Below, one piece after another: positions 16,035 through 24,678 of a stretch of DNA of 36,686 nt. A program made the translations under genes and the position numbers. The stretch is from Bacteriovoracaceae bacterium UBA6153 (lineage in GTDB: Bacteria; Bdellovibrionota; Bacteriovoracia; Bacteriovoracales; Bacteriovoracaceae), in NCBI GenBank assembly GCA_002428265.1, contig DIUR01000017.1, positions 1 to 36,686 of the forward strand, in the 5' to 3' direction. Under the pieces are notes generated by a model. It made no database searches, was not told the origin of the DNA, and saw nothing but the letters and a program-made list of their open reading frames with translations. Every line of letters begins with the position of its first letter. Position 1 is the first letter of the stretch.

Positions 16035-16412
16035 ATGAAAAAATTAATTCTATTACTTTCTCTGGTTCTATCATCAACTGTATTTGCAGGCAGCGTTGAG
16101 TGGTCTGATATGGAAATGGAAGGCCAATACTTTCTTAAACAAGATGTTGTTTTTGAGAATGGTATTTCATTCAAAGCAGGTGAGCCGTTTTATATGGTCG
16201 ACTTAGTTGCAGGTGAAATTCCAGTAATGTATTTTGAAATGTACTATGCTGGATGCACTGATTACGCAGCGACTGCAGATTTAATTCTGGTGAATATTCC
16301 TCAACCTGATCGTAAAGATGTTGTTGTAGGAGCTCAGCTTTATGAAGACTGCAACCTTGGTATCTATATCGAACCAAAAGACTATTACTCACAAAGTCTT
16401 TTTCACAACTAG
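16035..16412 (+). CDS. Small secreted hypothetical protein
   Basis: The 125-residue product has a textbook signal peptide (KKLILLLSLVLSSTVFA) and a mature ~105-residue acidic, aromatic-rich domain with two Cys that could pair. No family is recognised. An AGAGGT ribosome site lies 16 bp after aroA, so it is likely cotranscribed with the aro genes without an evident link in function. Confidence 0.65.
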   Translation: MKKLILLLSLVLSSTVFAGSVEWSDMEMEGQYFLKQDVVFENGISFKAGEPFYMVDLVAGEIPVMYFEMYYAGCTDYAATADLILVNIPQPDRKDVVVGAQLYEDCNLGIYIEPKDYYSQSLFHN

Positions 16413-16413
16413 A

Positions 16414-17046
16414 TTATTTTTGAATTTGGGATTTTTGTAAGCGCTCAAGTTCAAAAACGTCATTGCATCTGAAGAAGTCATTGCCCACACCACGTCCAAC
16501 TGGATTAAGTTTTTGAGTGATGATTCTTGTTCCTTCCATGATTTCTTCGGCGATGTGAACTTTAACCACTTCGCCGGTAATGATCATTCCACTTCCAGGT
16601 GTATCACCGTAACTGATATGATCGCGGTAAATGCACTCAAATTGAATAAGGCATTCTTTAATTCTTCTCGCTTTAATTTTTTCTGAGTCAATTGGAGTGA
16701 GTCCCGAGTAAGCGAACTCGTCCTGGCCATAAGGGAGTTCTGTCGCAGTCAAATTAATTTGATTGATAATACTCTCACTTACTATATTGATAACAAACTC
16801 TTTCTCGCGAAAAATATTTCGAGGTGTATCTTTTAGTGTGCCAGTGCTGGATTTAATCATAGGGCAAAATGCGATGATCATTGGACTTGCCGAAACGGCC
16901 GTAAAAAATGAAAAAGGGGCCACATTGTTAGTTCCATCTTCATTTAGTGTTGAGACAACTGCAATAGGTCTTGGCAGAATTGAGCCAATCAACATTTTAT
17001 AGTTATCTGCAAATGCTCCGTCAGTATTAAATGATTTCATTGACAC
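16414..17046 (-). CDS. Flavin reductase-like (FMN-binding split-barrel) protein
   Basis: The 210-residue protein begins with LPRPIAVVSTLNEDGTNNVAPFS, the hallmark of the DIM6/NTAB flavin reductase-like family, followed by ITGEVVKVHI, also typical. These proteins bind FMN in a split barrel and serve as flavin reductases or in oxygenase partnerships. The substrate cannot be inferred. The GAGAGG ribosome site is ~12 nt from the ATG. It is divergent from the acyltransferase gene. Confidence 0.85.
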   Translation of the reverse strand: MSMKSFNTDGAFADNYKMLIGSILPRPIAVVSTLNEDGTNNVAPFSFFTAVSASPMIIAFCPMIKSSTGTLKDTPRNIFREKEFVINIVSESIINQINLTATELPYGQDEFAYSGLTPIDSEKIKARRIKECLIQFECIYRDHISYGDTPGSGMIITGEVVKVHIAEEIMEGTRIITQKLNPVGRGVGNDFFRCNDVFELERLQKSQIQK

Positions 17047-17126
17047 AATAAGCCTCTCGTTTAAAAAGAATCAAAACTTCTTTAATAACTCTATTTATAT
17101 GAGTGCCATTATACAACGATTTTTAT

Positions 17127-17132
17127 TATACT
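17127..17132 (+). promoter_or_regulatory. -10 hexamer 7 nt before the plsC-like start
   Basis: TATACT ends 7 nt before the ATG at 17140, and no ribosome site is seen in between. The -35 region is weak (TGCCAT at 17104-17109). The arrangement predicts a leaderless or nearly leaderless mRNA. Confidence 0.45.
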
Positions 17133-17139
17133 GACGTCT

Positions 17140-17928
17140 ATGGGATTTTTACGACTTGCATTCAGGGCACTATTATTTGGAACAGGATTACTTTGTTATA
17201 TTTGTGCAGCATTGCTAGTTTATTGTTTTACGGGTTTTGACCCGAAAAAGGCGAGACCAATTTTAAGTAAAATTGTGCAAGTCACATCTCGAGCAGGGCT
17301 TGTGATCTTTAATGTGAGGGTAAACACCAATCTTAATTTAGATGAGATTAAAGGCCATCACTTGATAGTCTCAAATCACCTCACATATCTCGATATTTTG
17401 ATTTTAAGCTCACATTTTAATACAAGCTTTGTGACGTCCCAAGAAATGAAGGAAACGCCGGTATTAGGCCACTTATGTCTTTTAGGTGGATGCTTTTTTG
17501 TCGAGAGAAGAAAAAGATCCGGGATTAGAAAAGAAATTCAAGATCTAAGTGACTCACTTAAAACCAAACACAATATTGTCATTTTTCCGGAAGCAACCAG
17601 CACTAATGGGGAAGCAGTTATTAAATTCAGAAAGCCACTTTTTCAAGCAGCATTTGATTCCAATACACGTGTTTTGCCTGTGTGCTTAAACTATAGAACT
17701 TTGGATAATGAAAAAATCACAGTGAAAAATCGCGATCATGTTTTTTGGTATGGTGATATGAGTTTTTTTACTCATGCTATGACCTTATTAAGTCACAAAG
17801 GGATTGAAGCAGATTTAACAATTTTAAATCCACTTTCCCCAGAAGATTTTCCTGATAAGAACACGATGGCCGATCAGTGTTATGCCTTAATCAGCCTTGA
17901 GTATCAAAATATCACTCACGCTTTATAG
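17140..17928 (+). CDS. 1-acyl-sn-glycerol-3-phosphate acyltransferase family protein
   Basis: It probably transfers an acyl chain to lysophosphatidate or a related lysolipid at the inner membrane. The N-terminal hydrophobic segment (~8-30) anchors it. Family blocks are in order: NHLTYLD (79-85, the NH-x4-D catalytic motif), GCFFVERRKR (117-126), FPEATSTNG (149-157, in place of FPEGTRS) and a VLPVCLNY strand. The 262 residues are normal for PlsC. The Ala in FPEAT is seen in the ornithine-lipid/OlsA-like branch as well, so the acceptor is uncertain. The 3' end overlaps hmgA by 6 bp. Confidence 0.85.
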   Translation: MGFLRLAFRALLFGTGLLCYICAALLVYCFTGFDPKKARPILSKIVQVTSRAGLVIFNVRVNTNLNLDEIKGHHLIVSNHLTYLDILILSSHFNTSFVTSQEMKETPVLGHLCLLGGCFFVERRKRSGIRKEIQDLSDSLKTKHNIVIFPEATSTNGEAVIKFRKPLFQAAFDSNTRVLPVCLNYRTLDNEKITVKNRDHVFWYGDMSFFTHAMTLLSHKGIEADLTILNPLSPEDFPDKNTMADQCYALISLEYQNITHAL

Positions 17929-19011
17929 CCAAGATTTCCAGTAGTTTTTATTTTCATTATTTGAAAACCACGCGCTTGGAATCAATGGTCTCTTGCAATC
18001 AATCATCACCGCAAACTCATCAGTATGAGTTTTAGCTACACTGCTAGCGAAAGCTTTAGGGTGTGGCCCGTGATGAATCCCCTGCGGGTGAAATGTTAAA
18101 GCGCCGGCATCAATATTATCGCGAGAGAAAAAGTTTCCTTGGTGATAAAAAAGAACTTCATCAAAATCAATGTTTGAATGGTAGAAAGGAACTTTTAGAG
18201 CACCTGTTGAGGCCTCTTCAAGTGGTCTTTCAACAAATGAGCAGACGACAAAGTTTTTGCAAACAAAAGTCGTGTGAACACTTGGTGGCATGTGGTAGCG
18301 ATGGCTTGTTACTGGACAGAAGTCATAAATAGAAAGTTTGAAAGGATAAAGAGAGCCTTTCCAGCCAGAAACGCAAAGCGGGTTGTGAGGATAAGTCACA
18401 GTGGTGATTTTTCCCAAGCGCTTGATCTCAACTTTGTATTCTTTTTTGTCTTGCTCTGATCCGACACTCGCTTCAGGAGTAACGATTGCACTTTGATCAT
18501 AAAGAGCATTTGGCCCAAGCATTCCGCGCTCTGGCTGTTCAAACTCAGAGCGCGATTCAATTTTTAAAATTTTCGTTTCAGTTGTTAAATATAATTTATA
18601 AGTTGTTCCACGAGGAATGACGATGTAGTCGCCTTTCACATAATCAAGAGGCCCATAAACTGTTTCGATTTTTCCTGTTCCATCATGAATGAAAAACATT
18701 TCGTCGAAGTCTGCACTTCTATAAAAATTTTCAAATGACTTATTATACTGACCGATACTAATGACAGCGTCTTCGTTTGAAAGAATCTCCTGGAAAGCAT
18801 TCTTTTTTAAATTATCATTGAACATCGGCGGCTGTGCCTGAGGTTTTAAATCACCTTCGATGTTGGTCCATGTCACAGGAGCTTTCTGATGATAGAGGTG
18901 TGAGACTCTTCCAAAAAATCCATTTCTTCCATGCTCTTCTTCAAAATGCCCATCTGGAATTTTTACGTGAGCTTGTTTAGTATGAAGTCCTGATGTTTTA
19001 AAACTTTCCAT
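17923..19011 (-). CDS. hmgA: Homogentisate 1,2-dioxygenase-like bicupin
   Basis: It opens the homogentisate ring to maleylacetoacetate, a step of tyrosine/phenylalanine breakdown. Family marks are GFFGRVSHLYHQ near the N-terminus, WTNIEGDL, and the iron-site region with His278, Glu285 (DFDEVLFYHQG) and FHPQGIHHGPHP (His308/His314). The two cupin halves repeat the pattern DFDEMFFIHDG / DFDEVLFYHQG. At 362 residues it is shorter than the ~430-residue classical enzyme, fitting a compact bacterial branch. It is the last gene of a three-gene minus-strand operon, 12 bp after the FAH-family gene. Confidence 0.85.
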   Translation of the reverse strand: MESFKTSGLHTKQAHVKIPDGHFEEEHGRNGFFGRVSHLYHQKAPVTWTNIEGDLKPQAQPPMFNDNLKKNAFQEILSNEDAVISIGQYNKSFENFYRSADFDEMFFIHDGTGKIETVYGPLDYVKGDYIVIPRGTTYKLYLTTETKILKIESRSEFEQPERGMLGPNALYDQSAIVTPEASVGSEQDKKEYKVEIKRLGKITTVTYPHNPLCVSGWKGSLYPFKLSIYDFCPVTSHRYHMPPSVHTTFVCKNFVVCSFVERPLEEASTGALKVPFYHSNIDFDEVLFYHQGNFFSRDNIDAGALTFHPQGIHHGPHPKAFASSVAKTHTDEFAVMIDCKRPLIPSAWFSNNENKNYWKSWL

Positions 19012-19023
19012 AAGATAATCCTC

Positions 19024-20025
19024 TTAGAGTGCTTTTTTTCCAACTTTATTGATCAATTTTCCAATCTGCTCGATCTCGAGCTCGACTATATCACCTGGCT
19101 TTATCCAGCGATCAAGTTCAAGACCACAGCCGGTTCCCACTGTGCCTGATCCAAAAAAGTCTCCAGCTAAAAGCCATTCGTCTTTTGAAGCATGAGCAAT
19201 CATTTGCGCCCATGTGAAGTGTGAGTCACCTGATCTTCCTCTCGACCATTCCTGACCGTTAATTTTTGCAGTCATTAATAGATCGGGTTCAGTTGTATCA
19301 AATTCATCAGCAGTGACAATGACAGGTCCTATGACAGAGCAAAAATCTTTTGCTTTGGCCGGTCCAAGTCTGACAGTCATTTCTTTTCTTTGAATATCTC
19401 TTGCTGATACATCATTTAAAATCGTGAAACCAAAAATATGTTTGTGAGCATCTTTTTCTTTGATGTTGTATCCATCAAGACCGACCACCATTCCAAGCTC
19501 TAGTTCATAGTCGAGCTGATCAGTGTATGAAGGCCATAGGATTTCTTCTTCGTGACCAATAAAGCCTGCGGTTGCGCCTTTGTAATAAACAGGGAGTTCA
19601 AACCATGCTGGAGGAATGGGTTCATTTCTTTTTTTAAATCCAGTAGCAACATGCTTTTCATGAGCAAAAAAATCACGGTATGTTTCGATTTTATCCAGCG
19701 GAGTTGTTAGCGTTATACTTTTTGTTCTTTCCACTAAATACTTTGTTCCATCTCTCAATGATAAAGTTCCGCACTTTTCTAAAAAGAGCATGAGTCCCCA
19801 GGCTTCATGAAGAATATCGATTGGATTTTCTCTCAAGCGCAGAAGTTGATTAAGTGAAGAAGGACAATGAGCATTGGCACGCTCTCTGGCATTGAAGCGT
19901 CCTTCTCTTTCAAAGTCGCAGGCAAAGGCCAGGTTGGGGTCTAGTATTGTATTGTCGTCAACAAGAACACCAAGGCGCTTTTCAGTTCCCAGTGCATGTT
20001 TGTGAAGGTAAGTGACAACTTTCAT
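19024..20025 (-). CDS. Fumarylacetoacetate hydrolase-family protein
   Basis: It likely hydrolyses fumarylacetoacetate to fumarate and acetoacetate, the final step after HmgA. FAH-fold features are YRDFFAHEKHV (Asp and His of the active site), the metal-binding Glu-x-Glu in DYELELGMVVG, and LNDVSARDIQ with its Asp. 333 residues is near the length of short bacterial FahA. It sits 2 bp after the aminotransferase and directly before hmgA, with a GGGAGAG ribosome site, which supports the tyrosine-pathway role over other FAH-family reactions. No maleylacetoacetate isomerase gene is in the window. Confidence 0.88.
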   Translation of the reverse strand: MKVVTYLHKHALGTEKRLGVLVDDNTILDPNLAFACDFEREGRFNARERANAHCPSSLNQLLRLRENPIDILHEAWGLMLFLEKCGTLSLRDGTKYLVERTKSITLTTPLDKIETYRDFFAHEKHVATGFKKRNEPIPPAWFELPVYYKGATAGFIGHEEEILWPSYTDQLDYELELGMVVGLDGYNIKEKDAHKHIFGFTILNDVSARDIQRKEMTVRLGPAKAKDFCSVIGPVIVTADEFDTTEPDLLMTAKINGQEWSRGRSGDSHFTWAQMIAHASKDEWLLAGDFFGSGTVGTGCGLELDRWIKPGDIVELEIEQIGKLINKVGKKAL

Positions 20026-20027
20026 AA

Positions 20028-21170
20028 TTAAGCTCTCCCATAACGACGAGTGTATTCAGGCAAGACTGCATCCATCGCTCTGAAAAAGTGTCTCATTTCT
20101 TTTTGAGTACCAAGAGAGACGCGAACATACTCCGGCATTTCGTTGGCCTTAAGCTGTCTGATAATCACTCCGTGATCGAGTAATAATTCAAACAGTGCAC
20201 TTGAAGCTTCATCTGATCCTGTTTTAAAAGCGATGAAGTTAGCAGCAGAAGGAATGGGCTTAAAATTATGTTTTGTTAAAAAATCAAAAGTTTCTTTATA
20301 ACGAAGTCTGTTATTCACAATCGTTCTTCTCAAATGTGATTTATCATGAATGGCACCCGCTGCTCCCATTTGAGCAATCACTCCGGGCTCGAACGGAAGT
20401 TTTACCTTTGTAAGATTTGCAATCAGGTCTTCATGGCCGCAGCCGTATCCAATCCTAATTCCTGATAGCCCGTATGCTTTAGAAAAAGTTCTTAGCGTTA
20501 AAACGTTATCGTAGCGGTAGTCCATCGAATCCGGATAATCTGGTTGATGTTGAGCGAACTCAAAATAGGCTTCATCGAGAATAACTAAAACGTGCGAAGG
20601 AACATGCTCCATTAAAAAATCGAACTCTTTCTTAGTAATGTAGGTTCCAGTTGGGTTATTTGGATTGCAGATATAGATAACTTTCGTTTTCTCAGTAATA
20701 TTTTTTGCCAAAGCTTTTACATCAAAACGATAATCTGGAGTTAAAGGCACGGTCTTAATATGAGCACCAACACTTCTGGCAATAATGTAGAAACCGATGA
20801 AAGTGTTTTCTGCAGTCAGGATTTCTTGTTCTGGTTGAATGAAGGCACGAGCAATATAGGCCATAATTCCTTCAGAGCCGTTTCCTAGAATAATATTTTC
20901 TCGTTTGAGCTTATAGAGCTTGGCGAGCTTTGATTTAAGCATATAGGCATGCATGTCTGGGTAGCGATGAACGTCCCAAAGCGCATTGGTCATTTTTTTG
21001 ATGGCCTCTGGAGATGGGCCAAGAGGATTTTCATTACTGGCCAGTTTAGAGATTCGCTTTAAACCGCGTTCGCGGGCCAGCTCTTCAATAGGCTTTCCAG
21101 CTTGATAGAGAGTTAGGTTACGAACATAGTCGGGTACTAGGGTTTGAATTTGATCAGAAATTTCCGACAT
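20028..21170 (-). CDS. PLP aminotransferase, HisC-like; possibly aromatic aminotransferase
   Basis: Class-I/II fold enzyme similar to histidinol-phosphate aminotransferase. From the ATG at 21170 (380 residues): SNENPLGPSPEA (45-56), GNGSEG (96-101), NPNNPTGT (169-176), Asp199 in LDEAYFEF, and the PLP-lysine Lys231 in TFSKAYG, with Arg239 following. No his genes are nearby; it leads the operon with FAH-family and hmgA genes, so transamination of tyrosine to 4-hydroxyphenylpyruvate is the likelier job. A longer reading frame extends upstream to 21488, but it overlaps a divergent gene and lacks similarity. Confidence 0.85.
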   Translation of the reverse strand: MSEISDQIQTLVPDYVRNLTLYQAGKPIEELARERGLKRISKLASNENPLGPSPEAIKKMTNALWDVHRYPDMHAYMLKSKLAKLYKLKRENIILGNGSEGIMAYIARAFIQPEQEILTAENTFIGFYIIARSVGAHIKTVPLTPDYRFDVKALAKNITEKTKVIYICNPNNPTGTYITKKEFDFLMEHVPSHVLVILDEAYFEFAQHQPDYPDSMDYRYDNVLTLRTFSKAYGLSGIRIGYGCGHEDLIANLTKVKLPFEPGVIAQMGAAGAIHDKSHLRRTIVNNRLRYKETFDFLTKHNFKPIPSAANFIAFKTGSDEASSALFELLLDHGVIIRQLKANEMPEYVRVSLGTQKEMRHFFRAMDAVLPEYTRRYGRA

Positions 21171-21207
21171 AACAATATTTCCATAAAAAGGTAGAATGAT
21201 GCTTATG

Positions 21208-21236
21208 AAGATACCAACTTTCTCACATACAGGCAA
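21208..21236 (-). promoter_or_regulatory. Promoter of the aminotransferase-FAH-hmgA operon
   Basis: On the minus strand TTGCCT (complement of 21231-21236), 17 nt, TATCTT (complement of 21208-21213), about 38 bp before the ATG at 21170. No repressor palindrome is obvious in this short divergent gap. Confidence 0.5.
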
Positions 21237-21239
21237 AAA

Positions 21240-21644
21240 ATGAGTCAATTTGATCACAGTCACCTGGAGGAAATTGAGAAGGGAATTCTGCTGTTTAACT
21301 CGCAGAAATACTGGGAATGTCATGAGGACCTGGAGCACCATTGGCTGGAAGAGCCAGGGCCACTTAGAAATGTATATTGGGCAGTGATTCAAGTTGCTGC
21401 GGCCATGATTCATTATAGAGAGGATAATCTCATTGGAGCACGAGGACTGATTTACAAGGCTAAACAAAAATTTGACCGTTGTGAACAATTTAAAGTGGAA
21501 AGTGATCTCTTGCGAGAGGAACTTTCATGGGATGAATTAAAAAAAATGGTCAGAGCAGTTCCTCTCGACCCCGTATTAGAAGATTTTAAATCATTATATG
21601 AATTTCGTTTTAAGGACCCAAGTTTATGGACATGGAAGAAGTAA
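21240..21644 (+). CDS. DUF309 family protein
   Basis: The 134-residue helical protein has the family signature YWECHEDLEHHWLEE (~24-38) with its cluster of Glu/His, then a second helical hairpin (VAAAMIHYREDN). The conserved His/Glu suggest metal binding but no activity is established for the family. It has only a weak ribosome site (AGG, 6 nt before the ATG). The last 19 bp overlap the start of the glycosyltransferase-like gene, so the two are coupled. Confidence 0.88.
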   Translation: MSQFDHSHLEEIEKGILLFNSQKYWECHEDLEHHWLEEPGPLRNVYWAVIQVAAAMIHYREDNLIGARGLIYKAKQKFDRCEQFKVESDLLREELSWDELKKMVRAVPLDPVLEDFKSLYEFRFKDPSLWTWKK

Positions 21645-22627
21645 AAAAAATTCTGGTTAAATTTCCGAGAGAGCTCTCGGATGTCATCCAGTGTTTTCCT
21701 TTTATTATCACGCTTAGTGAAGAGTTCCCTAAAGCGGAAATAAATATTATCGTTGAAGAGGGATGCTCTGCGATTTTAAATTATCTGCCATTTAAGGTTC
21801 GCTCTTTTGAGCGTCCTGCTAATAAGCTTAGCCTGATTGAAACTCACCATTACTGTGCCAACATGAATGATATTTTTAACATTGATTTATTCATTGATCT
21901 TGAAAGTACTTTAAATTCAGCCTTTCTTGGATTCAACTTCAGGGCCCGCGAAAGAGTGGGGTATGAAGTGAAGTGGAATAAATATCTACTTACTAAAAAA
22001 TTCCCAATGCCAACTGAAAATTTATCAGTTGAAAAGAAATCTATGCGTTTGCTTGAGCTTTATTTAAATAAAGACTTAAGAGACGTGCGTATTTCAAAAT
22101 CTCGAGAGACAGGTAAAGCGATAGAGACCATTGAAAAACTATTTCAAGAGCCTGAGCAACCTAAGTTTATCATGATCATGCTTGATAACTTTCCCAATGT
22201 CTCAAAACAAATTGATCTATGGAAAAAGTTTTTTGACAGTTTTCAGAAACAAAAATTTGTTATCTGGAGCCAGGAAGATGAAGGTGTCATCTCAGACCTG
22301 TTTGCCAGTATTGATTTAGGACACAACGATCTCTTTATGCACAGAAGTTATGAAGCCAAAGAGATGATTTATTTATTTTCAAAAATGAAAGGTGTCATCG
22401 TCAATAATCTTTGGGCCGAAGGACTTTGTAATTATATCGGAGTGGATTCAATTTCGTTTTTTGATAAAAGAGATAAATGGCCGGCCTATGAGTATTTTCG
22501 TTACAGACCACAACGCATGCTTTTTGTTCAGGATGCACCAATAAAATATTATGTTATGGACGATGTCAGAGAGTTTAGTGAAATGAATCAAGTTGTTGAC
22601 CAGCTTCACATGAACTTTAAACTTTAG
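21626..22627 (+). CDS. Glycosyltransferase family 9 (heptosyltransferase-like) protein
   Basis: The 333-residue protein has a two-Rossmann (GT-B) outline: ILVKFPRELSDVIQCFPFI at the start mirrors the usual ILI-R-GDVIL-TP-L of ADP-heptose transferases, and a second domain begins near FIMIMLDNFPN. The nucleotide-sugar region is divergent: the common dSG-x-x-H segment is replaced by VNNLWAEGLCNYIGVDSISFF. It may act in LPS core assembly, but substrate and even activity are uncertain. An alternative ATG lies at 21632. Confidence 0.6.
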   Translation: MDMEEVKKILVKFPRELSDVIQCFPFIITLSEEFPKAEINIIVEEGCSAILNYLPFKVRSFERPANKLSLIETHHYCANMNDIFNIDLFIDLESTLNSAFLGFNFRARERVGYEVKWNKYLLTKKFPMPTENLSVEKKSMRLLELYLNKDLRDVRISKSRETGKAIETIEKLFQEPEQPKFIMIMLDNFPNVSKQIDLWKKFFDSFQKQKFVIWSQEDEGVISDLFASIDLGHNDLFMHRSYEAKEMIYLFSKMKGVIVNNLWAEGLCNYIGVDSISFFDKRDKWPAYEYFRYRPQRMLFVQDAPIKYYVMDDVREFSEMNQVVDQLHMNFKL

Positions 22628-22635
22628 GAGCTTTT

Positions 22636-23196
22636 ATGAAAAGATGGATTCTTCTTACAGCAGTTTTATTACCCATGAGTCTTACGGTCGCCTCTGCTCG
22701 TGAGCAATTAAGTATAACTCCCATTTTAGGTCTTGAAAGGGTTCAAAAGTTTCAACCCACTCCTCATATGAAAACGAGAGCAATTTTTGGCGCGCGAGCA
22801 GTCTTTCAACTTCCAATAAGTGCGCTAGAAGCAGAGTTCACTCATGCTCAGGATACCAGTGATGATCCAGTCAATAACATCAGCTATAAAGACAGCGAAG
22901 ATAAATTGAGACTTGGTCTTCGTGGAAGCTTTGATATTGGAAGTTTTATGAGTTCTTATTTAAGAGGTGGTGCTCAAGCTAGAAAAAATGAGCAGACCAG
23001 AACTGTTAATGGTACTACGACAACAAAAGATACGATAACAAAGGTTCAGCCTTATGTTGGTACAGGTTTAGAGCTGAGAATTTTTACGGTCTTTTCTTTG
23101 ACAGCGGATCTTCTGGCGACTTATACACCAACAGATCACCCAGATCTTAAAGACTATGAGCTTCAACCTTCTCTTGGTATTAATTTTAGATTCTAA
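22636..23196 (+). CDS. Small outer-membrane beta-barrel protein
   Basis: A signal peptide (ILLTAVLLPMSLTVASA) precedes ~165 residues of alternating amphipathic strands (ITPILGLERV, ARAVFQL, LRLGLRGSFDI, SSYLRGGAQAR, QPYVGTGLELRIF, LQPSLGINFRF) ending in Phe, the usual barrel C-terminus. About eight strands suggest an OmpW/OmpA-like barrel. It is 8 bp behind the GT9-like gene with an AGGAG ribosome site, so coexpression is expected. Confidence 0.7.
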   Translation: MKRWILLTAVLLPMSLTVASAREQLSITPILGLERVQKFQPTPHMKTRAIFGARAVFQLPISALEAEFTHAQDTSDDPVNNISYKDSEDKLRLGLRGSFDIGSFMSSYLRGGAQARKNEQTRTVNGTTTTKDTITKVQPYVGTGLELRIFTVFSLTADLLATYTPTDHPDLKDYELQPSLGINFRF

Positions 23197-23203
23197 AATG
23201 ACA

Positions 23204-23231
23204 AAGGGCCTGGTATTTCTACCAGGCCCTT
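23204..23231. terminator. Hairpin between convergent genes
   Basis: A perfect 12-bp stem (AAGGGCCTGGTA / TACCAGGCCCTT) with loop TTTC lies 8 bp after the barrel gene stop. T-rich sequence follows on the minus strand and is weak on the plus strand; it probably ends transcription from both sides, including from the gene ending at 23260. Confidence 0.7.
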
Positions 23232-23259
23232 CAAGACGTGTGCGGAGATAGAATTAGGA

Positions 23260-24504
23260 TTATCTGAGGTTGATAATGATTCTGTCGATATCGATCATTC
23301 CCATTCTAACTGAGAGATTTACTTCTGATAGCCTTGCAAAATTCACTGAAGAAAGTCTTACGATTTGAGATCCAGGATTCAGAGTTGTGATGTTTCCGCA
23401 GTTCATGATGTTTTGTCCTTGAACCATCTGACATAATTTTACTCTTGCACCGTAGTCACTGTTTCTTAAAACTAATTCTACTGAGTCTACAATTCTGTTA
23501 AGTTGTCTGCTGTCGATTCTCATAAGAGCAGCAAGACTAATTCCATTTGTTTCGTACAATCTTTGATTCACCACTTGCTCGATTCTGCTTTCAAGGATTG
23601 GACCTGGGCCCGGACCTGGATTAACTGAGCCAGCTCTATCAAATTCGATGCTCACTTCTTCGATTAAAACATTTCCTCTGAAGTACAGTCTTAGTCCCTG
23701 GATTTCTCTTCCGATTCTTTGACCACTTAATTCAAAAGTTAAGCGCTGAGAGCTTGTATTGATACTTTGAGAGATACCACTGTTTTGGTCATTCACTAAA
23801 AGCTGAGCGATAGCTCCGTAGCTTTGAGCTCTTGCTAGAACAGTAATTCTTCTTACGCCTTGGCCTTGTCTTTCATTAGCAAGGTTGAACATTCTGAAAA
23901 GTTGCAACCCACCTTCAGTTTGAATTGTTTCACTGAGCTGTTGTCTAACAACTTCAGTTTGCGGCCCAGATGGTATCCCTGGGCCAGGGTTAACAGGACC
24001 GCTAATTTGAGAGAGAGTAAAGACAGCTTTTTCAACATAAAATCTTCCACGCATTTCAAGTTCAAGGGATCTCAGGTTTGATGTATCAACTCTGAATCTA
24101 TAACTTCTCATTTGTCTGGCGACAGTCTGCGCTCCTTCAAGAGCTTGACCATTGATAAGAAGTCTTGCTTGGCCATTACCTTGTTCAGTCGAAGCAGTAA
24201 GGATTAACTCTTGAACTCTCTGACCTTGAAGTTGCATGCGGATATATGAATCTTGTAATAAATTTAAACGTGCTCCATTTTGGAAATACTGATTAACTTG
24301 AAGCTCTACATTGCGGGCCTGAGATCCCGAATTTCCCCATGGGTCTGTTTCGTGTTGATCCCAAGGATTGCCAATCGGCTGCCCAGGAATAGAAGGAGGT
24401 TGATTGGGATTCCCCCAACCGATATGATCTTGAGCATGTGATGGTGCTGATAGTGCAGATGACATAATGAGCAATGAAGATAGCATCAACTTTTTGAAAT
24501 TCAT
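23260..24504 (-). CDS. Exported three-repeat protein with Pro-Gly linkers
   Basis: A signal peptide (LSSLLIMSSALSAPSHA) is followed by a Pro/Trp/Asn-rich spacer and three ~100-residue copies of one domain (about 65-165, 183-290, 305-414). Each copy shares a strand pattern: V-x-x-LIL-A, GA-x-x-LL-N, a Q-x-x-R-x-x-L/F-x-L segment and an R-G-x-x-x-I-E-x-x-x-I-x-F end. Copies are joined by linkers such as NPGPG and NPGPGPGP. A beta-sandwich adhesin or wall/surface-binding role is inferred. The family is not recognised. A strong GAGGGGG ribosome site precedes the ATG. Confidence 0.7.
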   Translation of the reverse strand: MNFKKLMLSSLLIMSSALSAPSHAQDHIGWGNPNQPPSIPGQPIGNPWDQHETDPWGNSGSQARNVELQVNQYFQNGARLNLLQDSYIRMQLQGQRVQELILTASTEQGNGQARLLINGQALEGAQTVARQMRSYRFRVDTSNLRSLELEMRGRFYVEKAVFTLSQISGPVNPGPGIPSGPQTEVVRQQLSETIQTEGGLQLFRMFNLANERQGQGVRRITVLARAQSYGAIAQLLVNDQNSGISQSINTSSQRLTFELSGQRIGREIQGLRLYFRGNVLIEEVSIEFDRAGSVNPGPGPGPILESRIEQVVNQRLYETNGISLAALMRIDSRQLNRIVDSVELVLRNSDYGARVKLCQMVQGQNIMNCGNITTLNPGSQIVRLSSVNFARLSEVNLSVRMGMIDIDRIIINLR

Positions 24505-24632
24505 TTTTCCCCCTCAGAAAAAAGCCAGTGAACACCGGCATAAACTGAGATGCATAGGTAATGCCAAGTAAATTGGTCAAATTTGGAATCGAACTGACAC
24601 TTTTGATCAGGCTTTGGGGTCAAAATGAGACT

Positions 24633-24670
24633 GAAAAATCCGGAGCAACAAGATTAGTGTCACTCCGGAT
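24633..24670 (-). terminator. Rho-independent terminator of the TolB/Kelch gene
   Basis: On the minus strand an 8-bp perfect stem (ATCCGGAG / CTCCGGAT, at 24663-24670 and 24638-24645) with a 17-nt loop is followed by TTTTTC. It begins 8 bp after the stop of the gene ending at 24679. Confidence 0.7.
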
Positions 24671-24678
24671 AGAAGAAA

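Noticed and set aside
21171..21488. Longer N-terminus for the HisC-like aminotransferase
   Set aside because: The additional ~106 residues overlap the divergent DUF309 gene, show no family similarity, and the operon promoter lies inside the region.
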